Shown here: positions 25,913-35,445 of the stretch, one piece after another
Numbering within the stretch: the first letter of the stretch is position 1
Layout: each line of letters starts with the position of its first letter
From: Mucilaginibacter sp.
Lineage (GTDB): Bacteria; Bacteroidota; Bacteroidia; Sphingobacteriales; Sphingobacteriaceae
DNA: 52,157 nt
Assembly: GCF_028288185.1 (NCBI RefSeq)
Contig: NZ_JAQBOF010000032.1
Coordinates: 1-52,157, forward strand
Direction: 5' to 3'
The notes under the pieces: generated by a model
The model's input: only the letters and a program-made list of their open reading frames with translations
Database searches by the model: none
What the model was told of the DNA's origin: nothing
Program-made: the position numbers and the translations under genes

Positions 25913-25944
25913 TACTTTTGATTTTGGACTAAAACTACGCCTCC

Positions 25945-26706
25945 ATGCTCAGATCAGAACGCTACCGCCATTTTGTTGACTACTTTTCAAAGAACCAGCC
26001 CGAAGCCGAAACCGAGCTGCATTATACCAATCCGTACGAGTTGCTGGTAGCGGTTATCCTGTCGGCACAATGTACCGATAAGCGCATTAACCAGGTTACG
26101 CCGGCGCTGTTTGCCCGTTTCCCGGATGCGGAGAGTTTGGCGGCATCCAATGCTGACGAGGTGTTTACTTATATCCGCAGTGTAAGTTATCCCAACAATA
26201 AAGCCAAGCATTTGGTAGGCATGGCGCAGATGCTGGTGGGTGTATTTGGTGGCGTGGTTCCGTCTGATATTGACCAATTACAAAAGTTACCGGGCGTGGG
26301 CCGCAAAACCGCCAATGTTATTGCATCAGTAGTTTACGATGCACCGGCTATTGCGGTAGATACACACGTATTTAGAGTTGCCGATAGGATAGGCCTGACC
26401 ACCAATGCCAAAACGCCTTTAGCTGTTGAAAAGCAGTTGGTAAAATACTTGCCTACAGAAACCCTTGCCATAGCGCACCACTGGTTAATATTGCATGGCC
26501 GGTACATCTGCGTGGCCCGCAGCCCAAAATGTGATATATGCCCCCTTACGTGGTTTTGCCGTTATTATGAACGCGCCCATACCGAAACCGCCCTAATAAA
26601 AGCCGAGGCCCAAAAACTAAAAAAAGCCAAAGACGCTAAACGCAAAAAATCATTAGATACTATTAGCAAGGAACTGGCAAAGCGCAGTGTGGATAAGAAT
26701 ATTTGA
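25945..26706 (+). CDS. nth: Endonuclease III (DNA glycosylase/AP lyase)
   Basis: A 253-residue base excision repair enzyme removing oxidised pyrimidines. The helix-hairpin-helix LQKLPGVGRKTANVI carries the catalytic Lys, and the following VDTHVFRVADRIG the catalytic Asp. The 4Fe-4S loop CVARSPKCDICPLTWFC has the canonical C-x6-C-x2-C-x5-C spacing. About 35 extra Lys/Ala-rich residues extend the C-terminus beyond the family core (E. coli Nth is 211 aa). It lies directly upstream of recA. Confidence 0.95.
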   Translation: MLRSERYRHFVDYFSKNQPEAETELHYTNPYELLVAVILSAQCTDKRINQVTPALFARFPDAESLAASNADEVFTYIRSVSYPNNKAKHLVGMAQMLVGVFGGVVPSDIDQLQKLPGVGRKTANVIASVVYDAPAIAVDTHVFRVADRIGLTTNAKTPLAVEKQLVKYLPTETLAIAHHWLILHGRYICVARSPKCDICPLTWFCRYYERAHTETALIKAEAQKLKKAKDAKRKKSLDTISKELAKRSVDKNI

Positions 26707-26780
26707 TTAGTATTTGCGGGTTAAGTAAGTTTACGTAAAATAATATACGTTGGTACAAACGCAATTAATTACTAAAAAAA

Positions 26781-26811
26781 TTAGTATTATTAAAAATAAC
26801 TTTTATATTTG
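26781..26811 (+). promoter_or_regulatory. Bacteroidota-type promoter of recA
   Basis: TATATTTG (26804-26811) matches the TAnnTTTG -7 element exactly. A weak -33 candidate (TTAG at 26781) lies 19 bp upstream. Transcription would start about 10-15 bases before the ATG, leaving a very short leader. Confidence 0.55.
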
Positions 26812-26830
26812 CTAAAGATATTATTAAAAG

Positions 26831-27844
26831 ATGAGCAACGCAGACAAATTAAAGGCATTACAGCTTACGTTAGATAAGCTGGAAAAATCATACGGAAAAG
26901 GCACCATCATGAAGTTGGGCGATTCTGTAATTGAACCTATAGAAGTTATATCAACCGGGTCAATAGGGTTAGACATCGCTTTAGGCGTTGGCGGTTTACC
27001 TAAAGGCCGCGTTATTGAAATATACGGGCCTGAATCATCAGGTAAAACAACATTGGCTATCCATGCCATTGCCGAAGCACAAAAGAAAGGCGGCATTGCC
27101 GCATTTATTGATGCAGAGCATGCCTTTGATCGTTTCTACGCAAAAAAACTGGGTGTAGATGTGGAGAACCTTTTAATATCACAACCGGATAATGGCGAGC
27201 AAGCTTTAGAAATTGCCGATAACCTGATCCGTTCGGGCGCTATTGATATCTTAGTTATCGACTCGGTTGCCGCGTTGGTACCTAAGGCCGAGATTGAAGG
27301 CGAGATGGGCGATTCGAAAATGGGTCTGCACGCCCGTTTAATGTCGCAGGCATTGCGTAAGCTAACCGGTACTATCAGCAAAACAGGATGCTGCTGTATA
27401 TTTATTAACCAGCTACGCGATAAAATTGGTGTTATGTTTGGTAACCCCGAAACTACTACCGGTGGTAACGCGTTAAAATTCTACGCTTCGGTACGTTTAG
27501 ATGTGCGCCGTATATCACAAATTAAAGATAGTGATGAAGTATCTGGTAACCGCGTTAAAGTAAAAATTGTAAAAAATAAGGTTGCGCCACCGTTCCGTAT
27601 TGCCGAGTTTGACATTATGTTTGGCGAGGGTATATCAAAAGCAGGCGAGATCATTGACCTGGGTGTTGAACATAACATCATTAAAAAAGCAGGTTCATGG
27701 TTTAGCTATGGCGATACCCGCCTTGGCCAGGGCCGCGATGCGGTTAAACAATTAATATTGGATAACCCCGAGCTGATGGACGAACTGGAAGGCAAAATTA
27801 AAGATGAAGTTACCGGTGATAAATTGGTAGTTGAAACAGAATAG
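26831..27844 (+). CDS. recA: Recombinase A
   Basis: A 337-residue protein for homologous recombination and SOS coprotease function. Walker [10 protein letters not shown] at residues 66-74; Walker B region [26 protein letters not shown]-binding loop L2 following the [26 protein letters not shown] segment. Full length, C-terminus acidic as usual. One oddity is [17 protein letters not shown], with three adjacent cysteines in the strand before L2. A terminator follows. Confidence 0.97.
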   Translation: MSNADKLKALQLTLDKLEKSYGKGTIMKLGDSVIEPIEVISTGSIGLDIALGVGGLPKGRVIEIYGPESSGKTTLAIHAIAEAQKKGGIAAFIDAEHAFDRFYAKKLGVDVENLLISQPDNGEQALEIADNLIRSGAIDILVIDSVAALVPKAEIEGEMGDSKMGLHARLMSQALRKLTGTISKTGCCCIFINQLRDKIGVMFGNPETTTGGNALKFYASVRLDVRRISQIKDSDEVSGNRVKVKIVKNKVAPPFRIAEFDIMFGEGISKAGEIIDLGVEHNIIKKAGSWFSYGDTRLGQGRDAVKQLILDNPELMDELEGKIKDEVTGDKLVVETE

Positions 27845-27875
27845 TTTTTTTTTAATATCAATATAGTTAGTAGAG

Positions 27876-27903
27876 AGCCTTTCCATTTAGGAGAGGCTTT
27901 TTT
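27876..27903 (+). terminator. Intrinsic terminator of recA
   Basis: AGCCTTTCC (27876-27884) pairs with GGAGAGGCT (27890-27898) with one wobble around loop ATTTA, followed by six T. Confidence 0.85.
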
Positions 27904-28060
27904 ATGCTTTTATGTTAAAATATCACCAAACATTTATAATACAATTGCGTATAAGTGTGTTAAATTGAGATTAGAATAAGATTAAATTTTCAGAAATTTT
28001 TTTAATTATCATAGTATAGTCATATATTTATAAATAGTAACAACAATGATACAGTTATAA

Positions 28061-28897
28061 ATGTTAATACCCCAAACAAATACTCCTCTGCAAAAAGCAC
28101 TTATTGTTTGTTTGCTTTTTGTACTTCCACTTGCTGTAAAGGCGCAAAGTATTACGCTCGCCAACGCGTTTGCACATAATGATTATCGTCATAAACGCCC
28201 CTTGCTGGATGCCGAAACCAATGGCTATACCCATATTGAAGCGGATGTTTTTTTACATGGCGGTAAATTAGTGGTTGCACATATTAACCCTTATTTTAAA
28301 GGTAAACGTACATTGGAGAATTTATACCTGGCACCCTTATCAGCACAGGCTATTAAAAACAATGGCCGTGTATATGCAGGGAACGATCAATCAGTCACTT
28401 TAATGATAGATATTAAAACCGATGCCAAAAAAACTTATGCCGAGCTAAAAACATTGCTTGAAAAATATAGGCCGATATTGTCAAGCTATGATACAGGTAA
28501 GGTTATAATGCGCGCGGTTACCATAGTACTATCGGGCAATAAGCCTTATGATATTGTCAGGAAGGAAAAGAATCGTCTTGCATTTATTGATGAGGATCTG
28601 CGTAAGGTTGAACGGGATACCATAGCCAACGTATCAAGAATGGCCAGTTGCAAATATTCAAAGTTGTTAAAGTGGAAAGGTAACGGCAACATATCCGAGC
28701 GTGAAAAACAACGTTTATGCGACTATGTATCCATCGCTCATAAAAATGGCGAACAAGTGAGGCTATGGGCATCGCCTGATAATAAAGTTGTTTGGAAAGA
28801 AATATTAAGCTGCGGCGTAGATTTGATCAATACGGACAAACTTGTTGCTTTAAAAGACTTTTTAGTTGCGCAGTCAAGCCCTGGCGCTGTAAATTAA
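28061..28897 (+). CDS. Secreted PI-PLC/GDPD-like phosphodiesterase
   Basis: A 278-residue protein with signal sequence ending VLPLAVKAQ. The TIM-barrel phosphodiesterase opening is visible: NAFAHNDYRHKRPLLDAETNGYTHIEADVFLHGGKLVVAH, with His (AHND), the metal-binding Glu/Asp (EADV) and the second His (VVAH) of the GDPD/PI-PLC superfamily. Later LMIDIK and the closing WASPDNKVVWKEILSCGVDLINTDKL fit the barrel end. The substrate is unknown; Bacteroidota homologues are annotated as glycerophosphodiesterase-like. Confidence 0.78.
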   Translation: MLIPQTNTPLQKALIVCLLFVLPLAVKAQSITLANAFAHNDYRHKRPLLDAETNGYTHIEADVFLHGGKLVVAHINPYFKGKRTLENLYLAPLSAQAIKNNGRVYAGNDQSVTLMIDIKTDAKKTYAELKTLLEKYRPILSSYDTGKVIMRAVTIVLSGNKPYDIVRKEKNRLAFIDEDLRKVERDTIANVSRMASCKYSKLLKWKGNGNISEREKQRLCDYVSIAHKNGEQVRLWASPDNKVVWKEILSCGVDLINTDKLVALKDFLVAQSSPGAVN

Positions 28898-28911
28898 ACC
28901 ATCACAAAATC

Positions 28912-29706
28912 TTAAGGAATTATAATGTTTTTATGTTGGGTGGTATGCGCGCTAAAATAGCCTAGCACATTATCGACATTGAAATTATTGGGCGGGTTTG
29001 CTGGCGTAGTAGAGTTAAAACCGTTTGCCTTTTGCTGGCTAAACGTATACCAGTATGTATACATAAGCGCATCAATACATTGCATTTCAATATCTACTCT
29101 GTCGCCGCTTTTAAGTGGTATATCATCCTGGAAGAGTAACTGTTGTACAAAGCGGCCGTTATTAAACTGGTCATTCCGGGCAAATATCTGTTTTACCTGT
29201 ACGCCGTTTATTGATAAAATAAACCGGTATTGATTGCTTACACTAGGTGGGTCCTGGTAAAAAATAATTATAGTTTTGGTGGTAGTAGACGCAAAATGCT
29301 CTACAGAAAGTGCAACAGAATCAATAGTAACCTTCGCAGGCATGGTTGATGACGCTGTATAAGTTTTGCCATCAAGCTGTACTTTTACACTGTATTTTTC
29401 ATTATATCGGCCCAAAAAAGAGCTGGAGTAATAATAGCCAGGGCTACGCTCTATTAGCGTATAGTTTGTGCCTTTATAATCTGTAAGGGTTACTACGGCG
29501 CCCTTTACCGGTGGGAAACTATTGGTATTATCCAGCGGGACAGATCTTGATATAGTTACAGCTTGTGGGCCTAATTGGTCTGTTACATTGCCTTCAATTA
29601 CCAGTTGCGGTGTAGCATCATTAAGCTTAAGATCTATTACATTTTTGCATGAGCCGATAAGGATACTCAATAAAGCTATAGCAGGTAATATATATTTAAC
29701 TTTCAT
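28912..29706 (-). CDS. DUF4249 lipoprotein, TonB-receptor partner
   Basis: A 264-residue protein. The lipoprotein signal MKVKYILPAIALLSILIGSC has Cys20 in SC. The body is beta-rich with the DUF4249 opening LVIEGNVTDQLGPQAVTISRSVPLDNTNSFPPVKGAVVTLTD. These lipoproteins are encoded with TonB-dependent receptors lacking a SusD partner and likely sit on the outer surface as receptor lids or capture proteins. The gene lies 3 bp behind the receptor gene on the same strand, so the two form one operon. Confidence 0.88.
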   Translation of the reverse strand: MKVKYILPAIALLSILIGSCKNVIDLKLNDATPQLVIEGNVTDQLGPQAVTISRSVPLDNTNSFPPVKGAVVTLTDYKGTNYTLIERSPGYYYSSSFLGRYNEKYSVKVQLDGKTYTASSTMPAKVTIDSVALSVEHFASTTTKTIIIFYQDPPSVSNQYRFILSINGVQVKQIFARNDQFNNGRFVQQLLFQDDIPLKSGDRVDIEMQCIDALMYTYWYTFSQQKANGFNSTTPANPPNNFNVDNVLGYFSAHTTQHKNIIIP

Positions 29707-29709
29707 ATA

Positions 29710-32043
29710 CTAATAAGTAAAGTTATAAGTAACTGATGGTATTCTGCCAAACAAACTTGTTTTAACCGCTTGTGTGCGAGTATGATCATCAGGATTGTCC
29801 TGGAAAGTAATGGTATAAGGGTTTTTGCGGTTATAAGCATTATATAAACCAAACGTCCAGCTGGAGTGAAATCGTTTATGCTGCTTACCTTCCAGGGTAG
29901 CGCCAAGGTCCATACGGCTATATGGTGGCAGGCGGTCGGAGTTGCGATCACTATAATAAAGGGTAGTTAAACCACCAACTAAATATTTACCATGTGGGTA
30001 GGTAACCGCGTTGCCGGTGCCATATACAAATGTGCCAGACAATGTCCAGCGGGTACTTAGTTTATAAATAAGTACTAAACTCATATCATGTACCCTATCC
30101 TGCGTTGCGGCAAAATAGTTGCCATTATTTATAGCGTCAAACTGGTTCTCGGTTTTTGATAGGGTATAACCTATCCAGCCATTTAACTTTCCGTAATGTT
30201 TCTTAAAAAACACTTCTAACCCGTATGCACGGCCTTGACCGTATACCAATTGCGATTCTACATCCTGGTTGGCAAGTAACTGTGCCCCGTTTTTATAATC
30301 GATCTGATTTTTTAGCCATTTATAATAAATTTCGGTAGAGAACTCATACTGGTTATTGACCGAGTTTTTAAAAAAGCCCAATGCAACCTGGTCTGAAATG
30401 CCTGGTTTAATATTGTTGCTGCTCATTACATACAGATCAGTAGGCGAGCCGGCTGTCGAGTTAGAAATTAAGTGGATGTTTTGCGTATTGCGGTTATAGG
30501 ATGCCTTTAAAGAGTTTTGATCATTAAACTTATAGCTTACAGAAAAACGCGGCTCGGGGTTAATATAGCTTTTCACAAAATCGCCCGAATTATAAGTGTT
30601 TGAAGCTGTAAGTACATCGTTAGCATTATAAGTATTAAACCTGCCCGGCCCCAATAACGAGAACATAGACAGCCTAACCCCATACAAAAGATTTAATTTA
30701 TTGCTTGCATGCCAGTCGTTAGATATATAGACTGAAGACTCCAAACCGTTACGGTCCTGAATACTTTGCGGGTTTATCGCAGATCTGTTGGACGAACTAA
30801 TATCGCCAGGCGATATGGTATGATGGGTGGTGTTAATACCAAAATGCAAAGTGTTTTTATCAGAGAAAAAATATTCAAAATCCTCTTTCAGATTAAAGTC
30901 GCGTATTTTTGAAGTAACCTTAAAATCATTGTTTGACGAAAAGCTTTGAATAATAAAATTGTAATTACTGTATATAAGCGATGTGTTTAAAAACAACTTG
31001 CTGTTAAAAATATGATTAAGACGTAATGTGGCAGTTTGGTTGCCCCAGTTTGTTTCGAAATTGTCTTTTAATCCTAATACATCCTTGCCAAAATAGCCCG
31101 ATAAGTAAAGCGTGTTTTTATCATCAAATCGATAATGGAATTTAGCATTTAAATCATAAAAATACAGGCTGGCGCCACGAGTGGTCGAGTCGGGCGATAG
31201 TTTTAAAAAAAGATCGGCATAGGTACGGCGGGCGCTTATCATAAATGAGCTTTTGTTTTTTACGATAGGCCCCTCCACCTTAATACGCGATGCTATTAAA
31301 CCAATACCACCTTGCACTGTATAATTTTTATCATTACCATCCAGCATCTTAATATCCAATACTGATGATAAGCGGCCGCCATATTGCGCGGGCATACCAC
31401 CTTTATACAGGCTCACATCCTTTATGGCATCAGAGTTAAAGGTTGAAAAGAAGCCAAATAAGTGCGATGCGTTATATACAATGGCCTCATCCAGCAGGAT
31501 CAAATTTTGGTCAGACCCACCACCGCGCACATAAAAGCCGGTATTGCCATCGCCGGTTGTTTTTACACCCGGTAAAAGCTGTATGGTTTTTAAAATATCT
31601 TTCTCGCCAAATATTACAGGCACATTATTTATCTGTTTAAGATCAAGCCGCGTTACACCCATTTGCGGGTTATCTACATTGTCGTTTTTATGGGTACTGC
31701 TGCTAATAGATATTTCTTTTAGCGTATTGCTGCCAGTAAGCAAAATATTTACCTGTGCGTTTTTGTTGAGCTTGATGGGCTGGTTTATGGTTTCATAACC
31801 TATATAACTTATAACCAATGTATAATCACCCTCGGGCGCGGTTAACGAAAAAAAGCCATACCCATTAGTCGCGGCTCCGTTTTGCTGTAATTCTTGCAGT
31901 TTTACAGTGGCCCCTATTAAGGTTTCGCCGGTAGCTGCATCTTTAATAGTCCCGTTAATAGTATATTTCTTTTGAGCATATGCCCTCGGAATTAATGAAA
32001 CTGTGATCAGCAGAAAAAAAACGTAAAAAACAATTCTATGCAT
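29710..32043 (-). CDS. TonB-dependent outer membrane receptor
   Basis: A 777-residue protein with signal peptide MHRIVFYVFFLLITVSLIPRAYA. Residues 27-110 are a carboxypeptidase-regulatory-like beta-sandwich (INGTIKDAATGETLIGATVKL…GFFSLTAPEGDYTLVISYIGYE). The plug lies at about 120-230 (LLPGVKTTGDGNTGFYVRGGGSDQNLILLDEAIVYNASHLFGFF), followed by a 22-strand barrel ending aromatic (VTYNFTY). It is shorter than SusC (about 1000) and belongs to the DUF4249-partner group. The substrate is unknown; candidates include peptides, siderophores and sugars. Confidence 0.93.
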   Translation of the reverse strand: MHRIVFYVFFLLITVSLIPRAYAQKKYTINGTIKDAATGETLIGATVKLQELQQNGAATNGYGFFSLTAPEGDYTLVISYIGYETINQPIKLNKNAQVNILLTGSNTLKEISISSSTHKNDNVDNPQMGVTRLDLKQINNVPVIFGEKDILKTIQLLPGVKTTGDGNTGFYVRGGGSDQNLILLDEAIVYNASHLFGFFSTFNSDAIKDVSLYKGGMPAQYGGRLSSVLDIKMLDGNDKNYTVQGGIGLIASRIKVEGPIVKNKSSFMISARRTYADLFLKLSPDSTTRGASLYFYDLNAKFHYRFDDKNTLYLSGYFGKDVLGLKDNFETNWGNQTATLRLNHIFNSKLFLNTSLIYSNYNFIIQSFSSNNDFKVTSKIRDFNLKEDFEYFFSDKNTLHFGINTTHHTISPGDISSSNRSAINPQSIQDRNGLESSVYISNDWHASNKLNLLYGVRLSMFSLLGPGRFNTYNANDVLTASNTYNSGDFVKSYINPEPRFSVSYKFNDQNSLKASYNRNTQNIHLISNSTAGSPTDLYVMSSNNIKPGISDQVALGFFKNSVNNQYEFSTEIYYKWLKNQIDYKNGAQLLANQDVESQLVYGQGRAYGLEVFFKKHYGKLNGWIGYTLSKTENQFDAINNGNYFAATQDRVHDMSLVLIYKLSTRWTLSGTFVYGTGNAVTYPHGKYLVGGLTTLYYSDRNSDRLPPYSRMDLGATLEGKQHKRFHSSWTFGLYNAYNRKNPYTITFQDNPDDHTRTQAVKTSLFGRIPSVTYNFTY

Positions 32044-32209
32044 ATAAGTTTATTCCGGCTGCTTTAATTGTGAAAATCTTTATCCCAATACGATAGCAGA
32101 GGACAATTGGTTGTTATAAATCCAAAGATATTACTCTGAGCACATTATAACGTATAAAACCAATAAATAGCATACCGCTTTGTAAATGATGGAAGCTTTT
32201 AGAAACAAA

Positions 32210-32776
32210 TTAAGCTTTACGGCAATATTTAAGAATGATTACTCCCGAGGAAAGTGCTTGCGAATGCAGTAGCTTATAGCTTTGTCTGTTTTTAAAAAGT
32301 GCTATTCCACTACCCAAACTAACAGGGTATACCCAAAGCAGGTATTCATCTATTAAATTAAATTTTATAAGATACTGCACCAGCTTATTACTGCCATAAA
32401 CTATAATGTCTTTACCGGGTTGCTGCTTTAGTTTAAGTATTTCTTGCCGGATGTTAGTTTTAATCACCCGCGAGTTATTCCAGGTTAAAGTTTTAAGCGT
32501 AGTTGAACATACAATTTTACGATAGCTGTTCATCATAGTCGCGTAAGCAATGTCATTACGTGCTGTACAAAGGTTAGTACCTACAGCGGGCCAGTAACTG
32601 GCCATTGCGCTGTAGGTATTTCGCCCTAATAATAGGGTGTCAGCTTTGCTTAGTTGCTCGGCCAATAGCTGACCCATGTCGCTCGTCCAGTTTTGCAGGT
32701 GCCAGTCCAGCCCGCCATCCGGCTCGGCCATAAAGCCATCAATGGTTATATTCATTGATACAATAATCCGTCTCAT
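32210..32776 (-). CDS. RibD C-terminal/DHFR-like reductase 1
   Basis: A 188-residue protein of the RibD_C (dihydrofolate reductase-like) family: MRRIIVSMNITIDGFMAEPDGGLDWHLQNW, then DTLLLGRNTYSAMASYWP and GKDIIVYGSNKLVQYLIKFNLIDEYLLWVYPVSLGSGIALF. Such proteins are NAD(P)H-dependent reductases of unknown substrate. It is last in an apparent operon with the paralogue at 32799 and the DoxX-like gene at 33382, opposite an AraC-type regulator. Confidence 0.85.
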   Translation of the reverse strand: MRRIIVSMNITIDGFMAEPDGGLDWHLQNWTSDMGQLLAEQLSKADTLLLGRNTYSAMASYWPAVGTNLCTARNDIAYATMMNSYRKIVCSTTLKTLTWNNSRVIKTNIRQEILKLKQQPGKDIIVYGSNKLVQYLIKFNLIDEYLLWVYPVSLGSGIALFKNRQSYKLLHSQALSSGVIILKYCRKA

Positions 32777-32798
32777 GCCACCCCGCTATATGTTATAA

Positions 32799-33362
32799 TT
32801 ATGCAGGGACATAATTAAGTACAACAATACCCACTTCAAAAGCTTGGCTTTTAGCTAATTTCAGTTCAAGTTTACTATCCAATAGTTTAAATATGGGCAT
32901 ACCATTACCAATGGCAGCCGGGTTTATAAACAGGTGATACTCGTCAACCAATCCCGCTTTTATCAATGCCGAAGCAAAGCCCGCGCCACCGTATGTAATG
33001 ATATCGCCGCCATCCATTGCTTTTAGTTTTTTTACTTCTTCTACCAGGTCGCCGGTTGCCAGGTCGGTATTGTCCCAGGTAGATTCTGTAAGTGTTTTAG
33101 AAAAAACAACCTTATGTGTATTAACCATTTTTTGGGTAAACTCATCGGCAGTCTCCGGGTTTTGCATTAAGCCGGCCCAATGTGGTATAAAGCCCTCGGC
33201 CAGTTTGCGGCCCATAATTATGGTATCTATCGGGTCTGTAAGTACTTTAACGTAATCTTTAATATCATCGCCCCAGCCCCAGCTCATCCAATCCATTTCG
33301 CCATTTGGGCCCGCAACATATCCGTCTACAGATAGTTGCATCTGTAATTTTAATTTTTTCAT
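32799..33362 (-). CDS. RibD C-terminal/DHFR-like reductase 2
   Basis: A 187-residue paralogue of the neighbour at 32210: MKKLKLQMQLSVDGYVAGPNGEMDWMSWGWGDD, DTIIMGRKLAEGFIPHWAG, GDIITYGGAGFASALIKAGLVDEYHLFINPAAIGNGMPIFKLL. The fold signatures are clearer here than in copy 1. It lies between the DoxX-like gene (19-bp gap) and the second reductase (22-bp gap), probably co-transcribed. Role unknown; this pair may be an old duplication. Confidence 0.88.
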   Translation of the reverse strand: MKKLKLQMQLSVDGYVAGPNGEMDWMSWGWGDDIKDYVKVLTDPIDTIIMGRKLAEGFIPHWAGLMQNPETADEFTQKMVNTHKVVFSKTLTESTWDNTDLATGDLVEEVKKLKAMDGGDIITYGGAGFASALIKAGLVDEYHLFINPAAIGNGMPIFKLLDSKLELKLAKSQAFEVGIVVLNYVPA

Positions 33363-33381
33363 GATGTGGTGTTCTTATAAT

Positions 33382-33762
33382 TTATGCCTTAGCGGTCAAT
33401 GCTAACTTTTTATGATAATAAATGTAAGCGGCGGCAGCTAGGGCAATGAATATTAACATAAAATACCATGGACCTTCCGGATGTGGTATGCTGTAAAGTG
33501 AATAAGTAGCTGCTATCAGGTCGAAACTCAAACCTGCGTATGCCCATTCTTTTAAACGGGGGAACCCGGGAACAAGAATAACAATGGCCCCCAATATTTT
33601 GGCCACACCGATAAACGGAACAAAATAAAGCGGATAACCTAAGCCATTATGTATTCCTTTAACCGCATCAGGCGATGACATAACATCAGGGATAGCCGAG
33701 CCAAACATTACAAAGGCAAACAGGCCGTTAAATACCCAGTATAAAATTTTTGTTGTTTTCAT
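33382..33762 (-). CDS. DoxX-like membrane protein
   Basis: A 126-residue protein with four hydrophobic helices. The opening TKILYWVFNGLFAFVMFGSAIPDV, and GYPLYFVPFIGVAKILGAIVILVPGFPRLKEWAYAGLSFDLIAA, are typical of the DoxX-like family. These integral membrane proteins are associated with quinone or thiol redox functions in some lineages. It is first in the DoxX/reductase/reductase operon, divergent from the GlxA-type regulator gene by 178 bp. Confidence 0.85.
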   Translation of the reverse strand: MKTTKILYWVFNGLFAFVMFGSAIPDVMSSPDAVKGIHNGLGYPLYFVPFIGVAKILGAIVILVPGFPRLKEWAYAGLSFDLIAATYSLYSIPHPEGPWYFMLIFIALAAAAYIYYHKKLALTAKA

Positions 33763-33940
33763 GATTGTTTTTAGTTTAGTTTTTTAATTGTTGTTTGTTG
33801 ATACAAATATATTGCGGCAAAACAGGTTGCGTAGCGTGGGGTTGAGACATTGTAAGGGGTTATTTGAGACATACAGTTTTTTCTTTGCCTGCTTTTAGTA
33901 AATTTGATTTGTAGTACCTCAATATAAGCGCGTTACTTTA

Positions 33941-34924
33941 ATGAAGCAAATGAAACATATATCTATTTTAGTACCCTACGATGCAGTGCCGGCGGCTGTT
34001 GTTGACCCGCGGTACTTGTTTACAACAGTTAACCAGTTTTTAATAATGGCAGGTAAAGAACCCGCTTTTGATGTGCAATTGGTGGGCCTTGCCCGGCAAA
34101 TACCATTAAATAATAACGCCTTCGCTGTAAATACCAATGCCCTGTGCAGCGAAGTGGAGAAAACCGACTTGGTGATTATCCCCGCCATTAGCGGCGACAT
34201 GAAAACCACTATTGAGCGTAATAAAGAATTATTGCCATGGATAATTAAACAATATGATAATGGTGCCGAAATAACTTCATTATGTTTAGGCGCTTTTTTG
34301 CTGGCATCAACCGGATTATTAAATGGGAAGGAATGTTCAACCCATTGGTTTTTGGCCGATGAGTTTAGAGAAATGTTTCCGGAAGTGGCACTGGCCGATG
34401 GAAGTATTATTACCGAGGCCGATCGCCTTTACTCAAGCGGTGGCGCAAGCTCGTACTGGAACGTATTACTTAACATGGTAGAAAAATATACCGGCCGCGA
34501 AATGGCTATACGGATCTCTAAATTTTTTGCCCTGGAGATAGATAGAAAGAGCCAGTCGCCGTTTATTATGTTTAACGGGCAAAAAAAGCATGAAGACGAG
34601 CCCATCAAAAAAGCGCAGGAATTTATTGAAGAGAATTTGGCAGATAAGATCTCTATCGAGGACCTTGCCACTCGTTTTGCTATTGGCCGCCGGCATTTTA
34701 TCCGCAGGTTTAAAAAAGCAACCAACAACACACCTGCCGAATACATTCAACGTGTAAAAATAGAAGCCGCCAAAAAACACCTGGAGAATACCCGCAAAAA
34801 CATTAACGAAGTAATGTATGATGTTGGCTATACCGATGTTAAAACCTTCAGGACAGTATTTAAAAAAATAACTGGGTTGTCGCCTATTGATTATAAGCAT
34901 AGGTATAATAGGGATGGGGTTTAA
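33941..34924 (+). CDS. GlxA-type AraC family regulator (DJ-1/PfpI domain)
   Basis: A 327-residue protein. Residues 5-190 form a DJ-1/PfpI-like domain (HISILVPYDAVPAAVVDPRYLF…SLCLGAFLLASTGLLNGKECSTHW, with the Cys of the nucleophile elbow). Residues 220-325 form an AraC DNA-binding domain with two HTHs (ISIEDLATRFAIGRRHFIRRFKKATNNTPAEYIQRVKIEAAKKHLE…INEVMYDVGYTDVKTFRTVFKKITGLSPIDYK). The divergent position suggests it controls the DoxX/reductase operon. The signal is unknown. Confidence 0.9.
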   Translation: MKQMKHISILVPYDAVPAAVVDPRYLFTTVNQFLIMAGKEPAFDVQLVGLARQIPLNNNAFAVNTNALCSEVEKTDLVIIPAISGDMKTTIERNKELLPWIIKQYDNGAEITSLCLGAFLLASTGLLNGKECSTHWFLADEFREMFPEVALADGSIITEADRLYSSGGASSYWNVLLNMVEKYTGREMAIRISKFFALEIDRKSQSPFIMFNGQKKHEDEPIKKAQEFIEENLADKISIEDLATRFAIGRRHFIRRFKKATNNTPAEYIQRVKIEAAKKHLENTRKNINEVMYDVGYTDVKTFRTVFKKITGLSPIDYKHRYNRDGV

Positions 34925-34941
34925 TTCTTATTTTTGTCAAC

Positions 34942-35445
34942 ATGTTGATCCGCCGCGCTACCCTTACAGACATCCCCAAAATACTGCAATTAATAAAAGA
35001 ATTAGTACCCGTTATGAATGCCGCGGGCAATTTTCAATGGGATAATACATATCCTAACATCAAAGTTTTTGAAAAAGATATAGCCTTGAACCAACTTTGG
35101 GTAGCTGATGAGAATAACGATATAACCGGCGTTATTGCTATAACTACAGATCAGGATGCGGAATATGCTGATGTCGGCTGGGATATTACCGAACAAGCTA
35201 TAGTGGTGCATAGGCTTGCCGTAAGTGTACATCAGCAAGGCAAAGGCATAGCCGTCCAACTAATGCAACAGGCCGAGCAAGTAGCCATTAGCCGTGGTAT
35301 TAAAAAAGTGCGGGTTGATACCAATGTTGTTAACGAGGCCACAAACCGGCTGTTCCCGAAATGGGGATATGTTTATGCGGGAGAGATTAACCTGGCACAC
35401 CGCCCCGGAATGCGGTTTAGTTGCTACGAGAAAGTTTTGAGTTAG
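34942..35445 (+). CDS. GNAT family N-acetyltransferase
   Basis: A 167-residue protein. The acetyl-CoA-binding motif A is VVHRLAVSVHQQGKGIAVQLMQQAEQVAISRGIKKVRVDTNVVNEATNRLFPKWGY, with the Q/R-x-x-G-x-G/A loop as QQGKGIA. The substrate is not readable. It lies 17 bp behind the regulator gene on the same strand, so read-through is likely. Its stop abuts that of the convergent GH16 gene: the two stop codons are contiguous (TAG at 35443-35445 and TAG on the minus strand at 35446-35448). Confidence 0.9.
   Translation: MLIRRATLTDIPKILQLIKELVPVMNAAGNFQWDNTYPNIKVFEKDIALNQLWVADENNDITGVIAITTDQDAEYADVGWDITEQAIVVHRLAVSVHQQGKGIAVQLMQQAEQVAISRGIKKVRVDTNVVNEATNRLFPKWGYVYAGEINLAHRPGMRFSCYEKVLS

Noticed and set aside
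28145..28165. REP-like word GGCGCAAAGTATTACGC
   Set aside because: Inside the signal-peptide cleavage region of the phosphodiesterase gene, not palindromic and without GTAG; chance similarity.
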